From positions 1 to 64,000 of IMG/VR virus record IMGVR_UViG_3300046004_000818: a DNA stretch of 64,000 bases; one strand, written 5' to 3'. The notes beneath the pieces were generated by a model. It was not told the origin of the DNA. It did no database searches and saw only the letters and a program-made list of their open reading frames with translations. Positions 40,503 to 49,566 of this stretch are shown here, one piece after another; the first letter of the stretch is position 1; each line of letters starts with the position of its first letter. Both the position numbers and the translations under genes were made by a program. The DNA is from a virus.

Positions 40503-42528
40503 CAAACGCATCTGCTAGGTTGCTGTGGGTTACAACAACCACTTGATCGTAACCTGTAGCAGCTAGCAACCCCAACATAGCAGTCTCCCGTTCTTCATCC
40601 ATACCTGCTGCTGGTTCATCCAGCAGCAGGTAGTCAATGGATGGCAGGAACGTCTTGCTTAAAGCCATGCGTATTGCAAGGCCCAAGGCATCTAGGGTCG
40701 ATCCAGACAATCCACCTACAGGTTTGCCGCCTACAGCAAAAGAGTTGGAAGACCTTGTAACGATGCTAGGCTCTCCCCTGATCTGACTAAAGTAGGTAGA
40801 GACAGATGCAAGCACGATAGCCCAGAGTCTACCTGCTACTATTGGCCTAGCTTCACGTAGCTTCTTGATAAGAGCATTGTTTTTCTGCATCTCTTTTAGG
40901 GATTCTTCCAACTTCGCCTTAGACTCCATACTTGCTAGATAGTACCCAAGCTCAGTGTCATGCTTCTGTTGAGCCTGTTCAAGAGCATTGGCCGCATCCT
41001 TGTAGGCACCTAGGGCGGTGTTCACCTCTTGCTGCTTGAGCTTAATGGCTAACCGGGTAGCTTCCTTCTGCGCTAGCAAGCCTTGTGCCAAAATCTTTGC
41101 AGGAGTGTCAACCACCAGACCTTTGGTCTCAGTTAACAGCTTTCCCTGCCTATCTGCCAGTTCAGCATACACACCCTTGGCCTTGTCATACTCACGCTGT
41201 AGCCGTTCACCCTCACGAATCTCAGCCACATAATCAGGCCAAACCTCAACCTGCTTGGGGACTTCGCCCACCCAAGTCAACATCCTTGGGTACCTCTGGT
41301 CACCACGTTTCGTGAACTTCTCTGTAGCCCTATGCACAGCTTCTAATTGTGTATTTAGTTTTTGTAAATTTGTAAGAAATACTCTACGAGCTTTCTTTAC
41401 CTCTAGGTCAACTGTGATTGAAGCTACCTGATCTTCAGCCTCCTTGATCTTGATAGCATTGGCGGCGTTCTTTGTGACCACCTCTGGTACATCGCTCAGG
41501 TCTTTACCGCACAGACCACAAGCTGTCTCAGTGATGATCAAAGCCTTTGCAGTAGCAGCAGCTAGCTTGTAATGGACTATGGCATCAGTCATAAAGCCGA
41601 TAGCAGCCTCGTTAGCTTTCCACTCCTTGTCAAAGTCATCTACTTGAGTAGTCACTGAGGTTGACTCCCAGAAGACCTTAAAGGCTTTCTCTTTGATAGT
41701 ATGCTCCCGCATTGCTTCCAAGCCCCGCTTGGCACCCTCTATATCTACGGTAGGTGGTGTAGGTTCCACCAATCTGTCCATAAGCTGATCCATCTCTATG
41801 GTGATCTGCTCCCAACGCTGCTCGGCTTTCACCACATCGGCAATGATAGCTCTCTGTGCTTGTTCATCAATGGTGTCGTTTTCTTCCAGTGTTTCCAACT
41901 CTGTCTTAGCTAGCTGAAGTGCTGCTTTGGTGAAAGCAACTGTTGGCTCTAGGTCTTCTGTATCCAGCACAGGTTTCTTCAGATCATACAGCGGTGTAAG
42001 TGTATCAGTGATTTGCTTGGTGTTGCCGCTAGGTAGTTGATCCTGAATCTTTGATATGAGCATATCAAGCAGGTCGATGTTAGCCAGCTTCTCAATCAGC
42101 GGTACAGCCTCACCAGTTTCCAAGGCTCCACGTAGTCCACCTTGAGAGGCCACCATCAGCTTTGTAGCTGCGTCTGCATTGACACCGAACAGACGTTCAA
42201 CATACTTGGTTACTTCTGCTTGTCCATTAGCAGTCTCCGTGCCGTTGGTGATCACTGCACCTGACTTGGAACGCACTATCGTATAGGAGACTTGCTCGAA
42301 TGTGAAAGTCAGTTCTACCTTGAGAGAACCCTCTGGCTTCTCGTAGGTAACGGTTTCTGCCAAGGTCATAGGTAACGCTCTAGCACCGAACATGGCGTAC
42401 ACAACTGCATGATACAAAGTGCTCTTTCCGGCCTCGTTCGCACCCTTAAGCGCAACTAACCCATCTTGAAATTGCACAGTCAGGTCTTCGTGCTTCTTAA
42501 AGTTCTTGAGTGTGAGTTTAGTAATCAT
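40480..42528 (-). CDS. SbcC/Rad50-like recombination ATPase
   Basis: This 682-residue SMC-type ATPase has Walker A GANEAGKST (29-37), a long coiled coil interrupted near residue 337 by the zinc-hook CGLC, an ABC signature-like VGGLSGSTLDALGLA (~609), Walker B YLLLDEPAAGMD (~632) and a switch His in VVVVTHS. With the nuclease at 42721 it forms an SbcCD/gp46-gp47 complex that processes DNA ends for recombination-dependent replication. A small gene separates the two. It is the last gene of the leftward operon. Confidence 0.93.
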   Translation of the reverse strand: MITKLTLKNFKKHEDLTVQFQDGLVALKGANEAGKSTLYHAVVYAMFGARALPMTLAETVTYEKPEGSLKVELTFTFEQVSYTIVRSKSGAVITNGTETANGQAEVTKYVERLFGVNADAATKLMVASQGGLRGALETGEAVPLIEKLANIDLLDMLISKIQDQLPSGNTKQITDTLTPLYDLKKPVLDTEDLEPTVAFTKAALQLAKTELETLEENDTIDEQAQRAIIADVVKAEQRWEQITIEMDQLMDRLVEPTPPTVDIEGAKRGLEAMREHTIKEKAFKVFWESTSVTTQVDDFDKEWKANEAAIGFMTDAIVHYKLAAATAKALIITETACGLCGKDLSDVPEVVTKNAANAIKIKEAEDQVASITVDLEVKKARRVFLTNLQKLNTQLEAVHRATEKFTKRGDQRYPRMLTWVGEVPKQVEVWPDYVAEIREGERLQREYDKAKGVYAELADRQGKLLTETKGLVVDTPAKILAQGLLAQKEATRLAIKLKQQEVNTALGAYKDAANALEQAQQKHDTELGYYLASMESKAKLEESLKEMQKNNALIKKLREARPIVAGRLWAIVLASVSTYFSQIRGEPSIVTRSSNSFAVGGKPVGGLSGSTLDALGLAIRMALSKTFLPSIDYLLLDEPAAGMDEERETAMLGLLAATGYDQVVVVTHSNLADAFATQVIQL

Positions 42529-42716
42529 AGTTTAGCAATCACAAGTTGAAGAGCTTGGGCTGCTGTAAAGCCCTCGTTGACAAAAGCAGTGTACTGCATA
42601 TAGGCATGTTTAGCTGCGAATACCATACGCTGTCTGTTGACAGGTGTACCTAGCTCTGCCATAGCCTCCTTAAGTAGCTGTGCCATCTTAACAGAATCTT
42701 GTTCACTCATTGCCAT
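42525..42716 (-). CDS. Hypothetical small helical protein between sbcD- and sbcC-like genes
   Basis: This 63-residue helical protein begins MAMSEQDSVKMAQLLKEAMA and ends ALQLVIAKL. The frame is open further upstream, but the added residues would read through the nuclease gene, so ATG 42716 is used. It overlaps the SbcC-like start (ATGA). No family is known; position suggests a partner of the nuclease complex. Confidence 0.55.
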   Translation of the reverse strand: MAMSEQDSVKMAQLLKEAMAELGTPVNRQRMVFAAKHAYMQYTAFVNEGFTAAQALQLVIAKL

Positions 42717-42720
42717 AGTA

Positions 42721-43731
42721 TTACTCCAAGTTGTGCAAAATTGCAATCTCAGCGGGGTCCAGAACCTCGCCCAAAGCGGCCCAAACATCAAATGCGCGTA
42801 CTGATTCAAGTGAGTCGCTGAAGCCTTCCAGACCCTCGTTTGACGCGATCTGGACAGCGTTTGTCACGACCAAAGCGGGGCTGATCGAACGGAACTTAGC
42901 GACTGCGCTAACCACCTGTGCAGCTTGCTCTGCCGTAGCATTGCCAACCATACGAACAAACTTATGGTTGGTTACTACTGGGTCTGTCCATAGCTGCTCA
43001 GTGTACTCACCGCTTTTGTCCATCACTATGTAGTGACCAACCACACCTTCTTCGTCAATACTGGTTCCATATTTATAGGAACAACCCTGCCAATCAGATA
43101 CCGATGTGGCAATCTGATTACCCGGAAGCCGTATCTTGCCTACATGCTTGTGCTGATGCTCATGCCCACAGATGATATGCTTAGCCTTGCTAGCTTCTAC
43201 CTGTTCCTTGGTTATGTTCAAGGACTGATCCGATTGTGCAGCAAACTTGTTGTCATAGTTGACATGCAAGAATAGGTAGTCACATTCAGGCACACCTTCC
43301 AAAGCTGCATCAAAGGCTTCCTGATTTGGAAGGTGAGGGATCACATAGCCGTAAGGCGTATCAGTAGGTTCCTTGATAAGGACTACACGACCAGCATAGC
43401 TGCTACGCAAATAGTGTAACATAGTTGCTACTAGGTCAAGGCTTGAGGCCACTCCGCTAGTCTTGCTAAGGTCATGGTTACCTGCCACTAGGTACATATT
43501 GCCTGTGGTTCTGTCCAACCAGCTAAGCAGTAGCCTGATAGTCTCTATCGCATCAGAGATATTGACCTCAAACTTATCGAACAGATCACCCAAGATCATC
43601 AGGTCACCTTGATGCGGCAGCAATGCACCGAACTGTGTAAGCACATAGTTCTTCAGAATCCCCTTGGTCAGTACAGTGGTACCTGCACTACGTTCCACAC
43701 CAATGTGGGTATCATTAAGAATGGTTAACAT
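42721..43731 (-). CDS. SbcD/Mre11-like metallophosphoesterase nuclease
   Basis: This 336-residue protein carries the calcineurin-type metal motifs in order: NDTHIG (6-11), GDLFDKF (~48-54), GNHDLS (~84-89), FLHVNYDN (~154) and CGHEHQHK (~188-195). It is the nuclease subunit for the SbcC-like ATPase downstream. A GGAGG site precedes the ATG. It overlaps the upstream small gene by 17 bp. Confidence 0.92.
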   Translation of the reverse strand: MLTILNDTHIGVERSAGTTVLTKGILKNYVLTQFGALLPHQGDLMILGDLFDKFEVNISDAIETIRLLLSWLDRTTGNMYLVAGNHDLSKTSGVASSLDLVATMLHYLRSSYAGRVVLIKEPTDTPYGYVIPHLPNQEAFDAALEGVPECDYLFLHVNYDNKFAAQSDQSLNITKEQVEASKAKHIICGHEHQHKHVGKIRLPGNQIATSVSDWQGCSYKYGTSIDEEGVVGHYIVMDKSGEYTEQLWTDPVVTNHKFVRMVGNATAEQAAQVVSAVAKFRSISPALVVTNAVQIASNEGLEGFSDSLESVRAFDVWAALGEVLDPAEIAILHNLE

Positions 43732-43936
43732 TTGTAACCTCCACTAATATATACTGTTTAACATCTTGAAAAGGTTCCAAGACTTCTACCAGAGTAGGTT
43801 CTTCTGTGTAGTAGGTAGCTGTGATTACTACAGCACTACCGGGATTGAACTCTATCTTTAGACTTGCTAAATCTTTGGTAGTCAAGCCCAACCCTTTAGC
43901 AAGATCATAGCCCATTTTGTCTGATGTAGCTAGCAT
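43715..43936 (-). CDS. Hypothetical protein
   Basis: This 73-residue protein (KGLGLTTKDLASLKIEFNPG; YYTEEPTLVEVLEP) alternates helix and strands and has no recognised family. It overlaps both neighbours (7 bp and 17 bp), which supports expression as part of the replication operon. Confidence 0.5.
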   Translation of the reverse strand: MLATSDKMGYDLAKGLGLTTKDLASLKIEFNPGSAVVITATYYTEEPTLVEVLEPFQDVKQYILVEVTNVNHS

Positions 43937-44124
43937 GTTATGCTCACTTTCATGTCGTTAGTCCTATCTTCCAGCAATTTATTCACCATAGCCAGTAGCT
44001 CAAAAGCTTGCTCCCTAGTAACTACTATATCCAAACTGATAGGTACATAGTCAGCGTTGTTCCTGCCAAGGTCCATAGTAACTGTTCTTATGTGAGTTCT
44101 ACCCTTGCTCAAGTCTATTTGCAT
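43930..44124 (-). CDS. Hypothetical protein
   Basis: This 64-residue protein (MQIDLSKGRTHIRTVTMDLG; TREQAFELLAMVNKLLEDRT) combines a beta-rich first half and a helical second half. ATG 44124 is chosen over the longer TTG start because GGGAGG lies seven bases upstream. It overlaps the resolvase-like gene by 10 bp. Confidence 0.5.
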   Translation of the reverse strand: MQIDLSKGRTHIRTVTMDLGRNNADYVPISLDIVVTREQAFELLAMVNKLLEDRTNDMKVSITC

Positions 44125-44570
44125 TTTAGCGCCTCCCAATTTACGATTAAACCTTGGAGAAGATCAGGCATTGTGTACGCCCTTGTGTTTCTAAAATCCC
44201 ACGAACCTTTGTTAAGAGTCCCGAACCAATCAAGCGGCATCAGCCTCCAGACCTCTGTCGTGCTGTGGTACACGATAACACCACAGATGCTGCCAGCTAT
44301 TTGGCGCTTCCGCATCCTAGCTCTTTGATCTAGCTCAAAATTACCTACAGGTAATCTGTAGTCATGCGCTACTTCCTTGACCTCAAGAAGTAGGTTACGA
44401 CCTTGGTGGTACAAGACGAAATCCCCGCACCGGGGATTTGCCATTTTACCCATTGATGATCTGGCATCATAGATACGTTCGTAGGTGAAGTTAGGTAGCG
44501 ACAGGTCCAGCTTCTTGAACTCCTTGTCTAGCTTTCCTTCCCCCACTTTTCCCCGGTTTGCTTCTGACAT
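44115..44570 (-). CDS. RecU-like Holliday junction resolvase
   Basis: This 151-residue PD-(D/E)XK-fold protein has MANPRCGDFVLYHQGRNLLL, LEVKEVAHDYRLPVGNFELD and QRARMRKRQIAGSICGVIVY: the D...ExK core followed by a conserved Gln and helix as in RecU. It would cut branched intermediates before packaging. ATG 44570 with GGAG upstream is preferred; 44582 is the alternative. Its 5' end overlaps the preceding gene out of frame by 80 bp. Confidence 0.7.
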   Translation of the reverse strand: MSEANRGKVGEGKLDKEFKKLDLSLPNFTYERIYDARSSMGKMANPRCGDFVLYHQGRNLLLEVKEVAHDYRLPVGNFELDQRARMRKRQIAGSICGVIVYHSTTEVWRLMPLDWFGTLNKGSWDFRNTRAYTMPDLLQGLIVNWEALKCK

Positions 44571-44772
44571 ATTGTTCTCCATCTCTTCTCTCGTTGACTT
44601 CTACAAAGGTGTGTCCCTTGGAAGTTTTAACTGGTGTATCCGCTGCCACCTGTGCGGTCAGTCCGTATTTATAAATCCTAGTGGTCAGGGTATGTGCGTT
44701 GATATTGGCTCTTGCAGCTATCTCCTTAAGAGATAGCTGCTCACCGTTATACATATAACGGATGGGGATCAT
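44491..44772 (-). CDS. Small helix-turn-helix protein
   Basis: This 93-residue protein has a helix-turn-helix in LSLKEIAARANINAHTLTTR (residues ~14-35) and a basic, glycine-rich tail. It may be a regulator or a DNA-binding accessory protein. Its 3' third overlaps the resolvase gene in another frame, an unusually long overlap for this operon, so the last residues may be under little constraint. The start overlaps the P-loop gene (ATGA). Confidence 0.55.
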   Translation of the reverse strand: MIPIRYMYNGEQLSLKEIAARANINAHTLTTRIYKYGLTAQVAADTPVKTSKGHTFVEVNERRDGEQYVRSKPGKSGGRKARQGVQEAGPVAT

Positions 44773-45077
44773 GCTGTGTAATCGTCAGGTGCGCTTACAA
44801 CGTAATACAAAGTAACCCTTGAAGGATTCAAGGGGCTTGCATGTTTGCCTAACCACTCTTTTAGCTCGGCTAACCCTGTCATGTCATTACAGTTGTCTAT
44901 AAACAACCGTGAGCTAAGCTCAGTTATTGGTGTTTTAGTATGCCTAATCTCTTTAAGGGCTTCATCAAGAGTCATTATCAGCCCATGCGGTTCTAGCGCT
45001 CTTTGAAGCTCGTACAGTGCCTCTGTTTTGCCGCTACCTGATACGCCTTGTATCCGAATACATTTTACATTAGCCAT
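44769..45077 (-). CDS. Small P-loop NTPase
   Basis: This 102-residue protein has a Walker A GVSGSGKTEAL at residues 11-21 and a Walker-B-like SRLFIDNCND near residue 60. It is too short for a full kinase or helicase, and is perhaps a truncated AAA/kinase-type protein of nucleotide or DNA metabolism. A regulatory-looking region with phased repeats and a palindrome separates it from thyX upstream. Confidence 0.65.
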   Translation of the reverse strand: MANVKCIRIQGVSGSGKTEALYELQRALEPHGLIMTLDEALKEIRHTKTPITELSSRLFIDNCNDMTGLAELKEWLGKHASPLNPSRVTLYYVVSAPDDYTA

Positions 45078-45094
45078 GTTGGTTCCTTGTGAAG

Positions 45095-45150
45095 TTGATT
45101 GCCGTTGATTGTCATTGATTGCAGCTATAGAACTATAGAACTATAGCTGC
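45095..45150 (-). promoter_or_regulatory. Phased TTGATTG repeats and palindrome upstream of the P-loop gene
   Basis: TTGATTG occurs three times at exact 10-bp spacing (45095, 45105, 45115). It is followed by GCAGCTATAG-N10-CTATAGCTGC (45121-45150), which also holds CTATAG three times with an 8-bp period. Upstream on the leftward strand TATAAT (45156-45161) overlaps the end of thyX. The helical phasing and perfect palindrome suggest a bound regulator or a leader hairpin for the downstream operon. Confidence 0.55.
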
Positions 45151-45157
45151 AACTTCA

Positions 45158-45835
45158 TTATAGCCAGTGCCTTTCAAATGCTGCAACTGCTACCGGCACA
45201 ATCGGCCTGATAAGCTCTAGCATTCCTTCGGCGTACACCCGAATCTCATACTGAGCGTGGGGGTGTATCCGCAGTTTGATGAACTTCATCAGGTTCAAGA
45301 GGTTGACTGTGCCGAAGCAATGGCTGTAGGTGTTGACAGGTAGCACACCTCTAGCCAGTTCACGAGGACAGCCCATAGCAATCATGCGATTGTAGAGGTT
45401 GAAAGCCGAGGCACACTGATCGACAATGGCAAGCTGCAGGTCCATAGCTAGTGGGTGCATCGTGTCAGTACGCATCTGCTTGTTTGTCTCTGACTGTGTC
45501 GTGATCTGAGAAAGCTCAGGTACATAGTACTCTTCTGGAAGAGGAGTGTAACGTGCACTGACTTCGTTATATGCCCATGTCCTATGACGGTGCCACTGGC
45601 GGAAAACGAAGATCGGAGCCTTGATATCGAATGTAAAGGTCACCGACTCAAATGGGCTAGTGTGGTGATTTTTGACCAGATAGTCTATCAGTTTGGTATC
45701 TTTACCTTCGTCATCTCCAGACCTCCATTCAGCGTCATAGCTGACTCGTGCATTACGCACGATAGAGAGGTCATTGCCCATCGACTCTACAAGCCGAAGA
45801 TGACCGTGGTTAAGTAGTTTGATTGTTTGTGTCAT
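45158..45835 (-). CDS. thyX: Flavin-dependent thymidylate synthase
   Basis: This 225-residue protein contains the ThyX signature FRQWHRHRTWAYNEVSARY (RHRxx...SxRY), which binds dUMP and FAD, plus SPFESVTFTFDIKAPIFVFR before it. It makes dTMP from dUMP with methylene-tetrahydrofolate and reduced flavin. With dUTPase and the diphosphohydrolase-like protein it supplies and cleans the nucleotide pool. AAGGA precedes the ATG, which directly follows the polymerase stop. Confidence 0.96.
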   Translation of the reverse strand: MTQTIKLLNHGHLRLVESMGNDLSIVRNARVSYDAEWRSGDDEGKDTKLIDYLVKNHHTSPFESVTFTFDIKAPIFVFRQWHRHRTWAYNEVSARYTPLPEEYYVPELSQITTQSETNKQMRTDTMHPLAMDLQLAIVDQCASAFNLYNRMIAMGCPRELARGVLPVNTYSHCFGTVNLLNLMKFIKLRIHPHAQYEIRVYAEGMLELIRPIVPVAVAAFERHWL

Positions 45836-45836
45836 G

Positions 45837-48800
45837 TTATTCCTTAGTAAGTTCTTTCAATCCACCATCAATAGCTTCCTTAGTAGGAAAGCTGCCTATC
45901 TCAATCTGCACACCAAATGAAGGTCCAAAAGATATGCTAGACTCTACAGGTACAGTCATATCGGCATACTGTTCAACCATGCACTGATGCATAGCAGGGA
46001 TGAACTTATACAGATCATCTATAGTGCAGCTAGCTACTACTTCATCGTGCACAGGGCCGATGATTTCGCAATCAAACAACTGCTCCAACCTAGCCTTGAA
46101 CATACGGCCTTCTGCCAGCTTGGTCATCTCTGCACAGCTACCTTGAATCTTCGTGTTCACAGCTTGACGCTCAGCCTTGCTGTTCTCATAACGATCCCGA
46201 GAAGTCAGTGCAGGTTGTAAGTGGCGAACTGCACCGAGCTTAGTACGGACATAGCCGATACGCTTGGCCTCTGCAATGACCTCTTCCTTCCACTCAGCCA
46301 CTTCTGGAAAGGCAGCTTCCTTGGCGTCGATGTAAGCCTGAGCAGCATCTTCCGAGATAAGCATTGTTGCAGCTAGCTTCGGAGCCATAGCCCCGTATTC
46401 CACAGTGAAGTTAACCTTCTTACCTAACGTACGATAACCTTTGACTGACTTGTACATCGGAGATGTATGGTCAGCTAGCAACTGTGCAAACAGTTCGTAG
46501 GTCCACTCAATCGCAGGTTCTTCCCGCATGGCGATACCAAGACCTGTCAGGCAGTGCATATCCTTGAGGTTGTCACCAACAAAACAGTCCAGCATATTCT
46601 GGTCACGGCTGTAGTCAGCAATCACACGCAATTCCTGAGCAGCAAAGTCCATAGAGATTACTACTGCGTTCTTCTTGTGCGGTATGATGACCTCACGGAA
46701 CCTAGCTGCCTGACCCTCTATCTTAGGATGCTTAGGCATCTGTTGCATGTTCGGTGCATTGGAACTAGCACGGCGAGTGTTAGTGGCACACTGGTTATGC
46801 GAACTGTGGATACGGCCTGTCTTCCAGTGCACAAAGTAGGGGTAGGTCTTATAGTATAGACCACGCCGTGTCTCTACCATCTTCATCAGTTTCAAGGCGT
46901 TGAGTACAGGCTTCTGCTCTGGTGTAGCGTCTTGTGCTTCAGCATAGGCAAAGGCCAGTGCATCAGTCTTTGGTGACCCTTGAGTAGCTCCAGCTTTTCT
47001 AGCGAGAGGCGTAGGCTTGTTATAGACCCGAATAGGTAGACCCATAGTCTCATACATCAGACCCTGCATCTGCTTGGGGCTACCCGTATTGAAGATAGGC
47101 TTGGCAGACCAGAAACTACCTACATAGTTTGTAAGAGCTTCCCAGTTACCACTGGACACAAGCTCTGCCAATACTGGCCCACCCTGCTCTCGCATAGCCT
47201 CTGCCAGCCGATCCAGCTTGCGTACTGCTGTCTCCAAGGGTTTCTTGTAGACAATCTCAAAGGCTTCCTTCAACTGTGCTGGTGTCACCTCTGCTGTATA
47301 CACAGGCTTAACAGTACCAGCCCAACCCTTGCTAACAAGGTAGTCATTGAAGATTGCCTCTGCATTGTTGTAGGTCTGGTCATCTATGGCCTCCAACTCT
47401 TTGGACTTAGCTACGTCACACTTAGTCCCGTGGATGAAGGACTGTACGTGACCATACATAGCGTCTATCTCTACATCAAGGTAGACTTTCCAATGGTGTT
47501 CAAGCTGCATATGCAGCTTAGCAAAGTTGTGGAAGGAGACTGTGCAGATAGTGTCATCGCAACCGTAGTCCTTGACATGAGCGCCTGTCAGTTCCCGCAT
47601 CTTGTACTGCACACCGTCGATGGTAGTAACAGTTTTGTAATCTACTTGGTCGTAGTTGAACCAACGTTTTGAGAGTTTCTTGAGTCCTCGGCTTTCATTT
47701 TCATCAACATAAGACGCCTCAAGGATAGTATCAAGCACGTTCGGTAACAAGCCTTCAGAACCATTGTCTTCCCAACCCTTCGACCACCCGTTATATAGTA
47801 CAGTACCTTCGAAGGAGAAGTTGTGGATGATGAACTGTGTACCGGCATCTGCTAACTCCTTGATGAAAGCTTTTAGGTCTTCACTGGATACATTGTCGGT
47901 AGCTGTATGATCTACCGAGATATAGGCAGTGTGCTGCAGATTACGCCCATAGGTCAAGGACATACCTGTAAGCTCTGAACCGATCACATCAACACCAGCA
48001 CCCTCTTCCTTACCTTGTGCTTGCAGCCACTCATCTGACTCATCTGGTGTAGATGTTTCAATGTCTAGGCCCACATACTCGCTGACCCCTATTAGCGGCC
48101 TAGCTTTTTGTTTGAAGGCTTCCCAGTTAGAAGCAGTAATCAGTTTGGCTGTGTAGTTCCAGTGAGCTAGACGCTCATCCTTCACCTCGCCACGGATCAA
48201 GCCCGGTGTAAATTGCAGAGGATTCTGCAATGTGTTGACCCACTCAGGGTAGATTCGAGCCAGTTTGTAGGACAGCAGGAAGTCTTCACGACCTTTGTAG
48301 ATTTTGTCTACCATCTTGTTGTCTAGCTCTGGTATCAGATCATCAAGGCTACCGATCCTAGCCATACGGTCTAGCTCTGCCATACCATCTACACCAAACT
48401 CCTTGTAGAAGTCAGGCCACGCCTTGTCAACTCCAAACTGCTTGATGCCTGTAATACTGTCACTAGTGTCACCGACCAGAGCTTTGTAAACAGTTACAAA
48501 GCGTGTAGGGAAATCACCATACTTGTTCTCACCCTTGACACCGTTAATCAGAACAGTTATCTCAGCACCGTAAGCATTGGTGCCGTTGAGTACTGTCATG
48601 TCTCCGTCGTTAGTAGAGATAAACAAATCTTCCTCAGAGTTGACAGCCAGATAACCAAGTATATCGTCACCTTCTACGCTATCTTGTGTAACGGAACAGG
48701 CACCGAGCGACCCGAAAACCTGCTGCAAGCGGTCACGAAGGGCTTGAAATTCAATGTAGGCATCGACAGCCCTATTGCCCCGTTTGGCCTTGTAGGTGGA

Positions 48801-49040
48801 CGATATGGCAAGCCTTGGAGCCTTTGACTCCATACCCTCAAAGACCATGATCATATCCTTGGGCTGCAAGTTGCAGTTGCGGAGAGTGGCTACCACATGG
48901 TTAACAGCATTCTCATAACCATAAGCTGCTGTATTAACCTGTATCAACCGTCCGTTGTGTGGAATCTTACTGCCTTCTACGTCTATACCCACCGATAGGC
49001 AGGTCCAGATCACTGATGACATATCAAATGCGATTCTCAT
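45837..49040 (-). CDS. polA: Family A DNA polymerase with 5'-3' nuclease and 3'-5' exonuclease domains
   Basis: This 1,067-residue replicative polymerase has an N-terminal PIN/FEN-like 5' nuclease (about 1-300; DSVEGDDILGYLAV, STNDGDMTVLN, GDTSDSITGIKQFG), a 3'-5' exonuclease starting VGLDIETSTPDE (~325), and the polymerase with motif A MDFAAQELRVIAD (~800), motif B RTLGKKVNFTVEYG (~870) and motif C GPVHDEVVA (~998). Most phage family A polymerases lack the 5' nuclease part, so the full Pol I-like layout is noteworthy. The motif B residue equivalent to E. coli F762 is Phe. AAGGAAG precedes the ATG. Confidence 0.95.
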   Translation of the reverse strand: MRIAFDMSSVIWTCLSVGIDVEGSKIPHNGRLIQVNTAAYGYENAVNHVVATLRNCNLQPKDMIMVFEGMESKAPRLAISSTYKAKRGNRAVDAYIEFQALRDRLQQVFGSLGACSVTQDSVEGDDILGYLAVNSEEDLFISTNDGDMTVLNGTNAYGAEITVLINGVKGENKYGDFPTRFVTVYKALVGDTSDSITGIKQFGVDKAWPDFYKEFGVDGMAELDRMARIGSLDDLIPELDNKMVDKIYKGREDFLLSYKLARIYPEWVNTLQNPLQFTPGLIRGEVKDERLAHWNYTAKLITASNWEAFKQKARPLIGVSEYVGLDIETSTPDESDEWLQAQGKEEGAGVDVIGSELTGMSLTYGRNLQHTAYISVDHTATDNVSSEDLKAFIKELADAGTQFIIHNFSFEGTVLYNGWSKGWEDNGSEGLLPNVLDTILEASYVDENESRGLKKLSKRWFNYDQVDYKTVTTIDGVQYKMRELTGAHVKDYGCDDTICTVSFHNFAKLHMQLEHHWKVYLDVEIDAMYGHVQSFIHGTKCDVAKSKELEAIDDQTYNNAEAIFNDYLVSKGWAGTVKPVYTAEVTPAQLKEAFEIVYKKPLETAVRKLDRLAEAMREQGGPVLAELVSSGNWEALTNYVGSFWSAKPIFNTGSPKQMQGLMYETMGLPIRVYNKPTPLARKAGATQGSPKTDALAFAYAEAQDATPEQKPVLNALKLMKMVETRRGLYYKTYPYFVHWKTGRIHSSHNQCATNTRRASSNAPNMQQMPKHPKIEGQAARFREVIIPHKKNAVVISMDFAAQELRVIADYSRDQNMLDCFVGDNLKDMHCLTGLGIAMREEPAIEWTYELFAQLLADHTSPMYKSVKGYRTLGKKVNFTVEYGAMAPKLAATMLISEDAAQAYIDAKEAAFPEVAEWKEEVIAEAKRIGYVRTKLGAVRHLQPALTSRDRYENSKAERQAVNTKIQGSCAEMTKLAEGRMFKARLEQLFDCEIIGPVHDEVVASCTIDDLYKFIPAMHQCMVEQYADMTVPVESSISFGPSFGVQIEIGSFPTKEAIDGGLKELTKE

Positions 49041-49062
49041 TTTCTTCCTTAGATGTTAAAGA

Positions 49063-49080
49063 AGCCCTCCGAAGAGGGCT
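49063..49080 (-). terminator. Hairpin with UUCG loop before the polymerase gene
   Basis: Read leftward AGCCCTC-TTCG-GAGGGCT is followed by TCTTTAA. The UUCG tetraloop is very stable, but the U-tract is weak, so it may be a partial terminator or processing site. The same core recurs at 62,798-62,815. Confidence 0.65.
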
Positions 49081-49084
49081 GTAC

Positions 49085-49330
49085 TTAGTATTTCGGAGCC
49101 TGCTTGTCTGGGCCGGGGGTACTGGAGTTGTCCAACTCCATTGGAGCGATGGTAGGTACTGTCTCTAGACGTTGCTCATCAAACCAGTTGGCATCCCGCA
49201 GCTTCCCCTCCTTATCCACTGTTGGATTTAGCAATACCTGATGGCAACCTGTTAGGTACTCCACTCGACCTGTGGCCATGCCCTCAAAGCCTGTAACCTT
49301 ATCTTTGTATGTCCAGCCTAATGTGATCAT
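49085..49330 (-). CDS. Conserved hypothetical phage protein
   Basis: This 81-residue protein with KDKVTGFEGMATGRVEYLTG and CHQVLLNPTVDKEGKLRDAN resembles short conserved phage proteins with the same KDxVTGFxGxAT core; no function is known. It has an AGGAG site and lies between a hairpin and a membrane protein gene in the polymerase operon. Confidence 0.65.
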   Translation of the reverse strand: MITLGWTYKDKVTGFEGMATGRVEYLTGCHQVLLNPTVDKEGKLRDANWFDEQRLETVPTIAPMELDNSSTPGPDKQAPKY

Positions 49331-49341
49331 AATAACTCCTA

Positions 49342-49566
49342 TTATTCAAACGGGTTGACTTGCTGCTCTTGCCCGAAGTAGACAGCTTGCCCAATCACAA
49401 TGATAACTAGGCATATACCTGCTACTACGTCTGCCCACAAAGGCAGACGGAAGACCTGACTATACAGCACATATAACAAGGTCATATTCAGACCTGACAA
49501 ACGTGTGGGTAGTGCCTTGTGTGACACTACCTGACGCTTCTTCTCAACTGGTTTGTTGATTTGCAT
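49342..49566 (-). CDS. Small membrane protein
   Basis: This 74-residue protein has a basic N-terminal part (KPVEKKRQVVSHK) and one or two hydrophobic segments (LNMTLLYVLYSQVF; VVAGICLVIIVIGQAVYF). The function is unknown. Its start overlaps the end of the next upstream gene by 23 bp. Confidence 0.55.
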   Translation of the reverse strand: MQINKPVEKKRQVVSHKALPTRLSGLNMTLLYVLYSQVFRLPLWADVVAGICLVIIVIGQAVYFGQEQQVNPFE

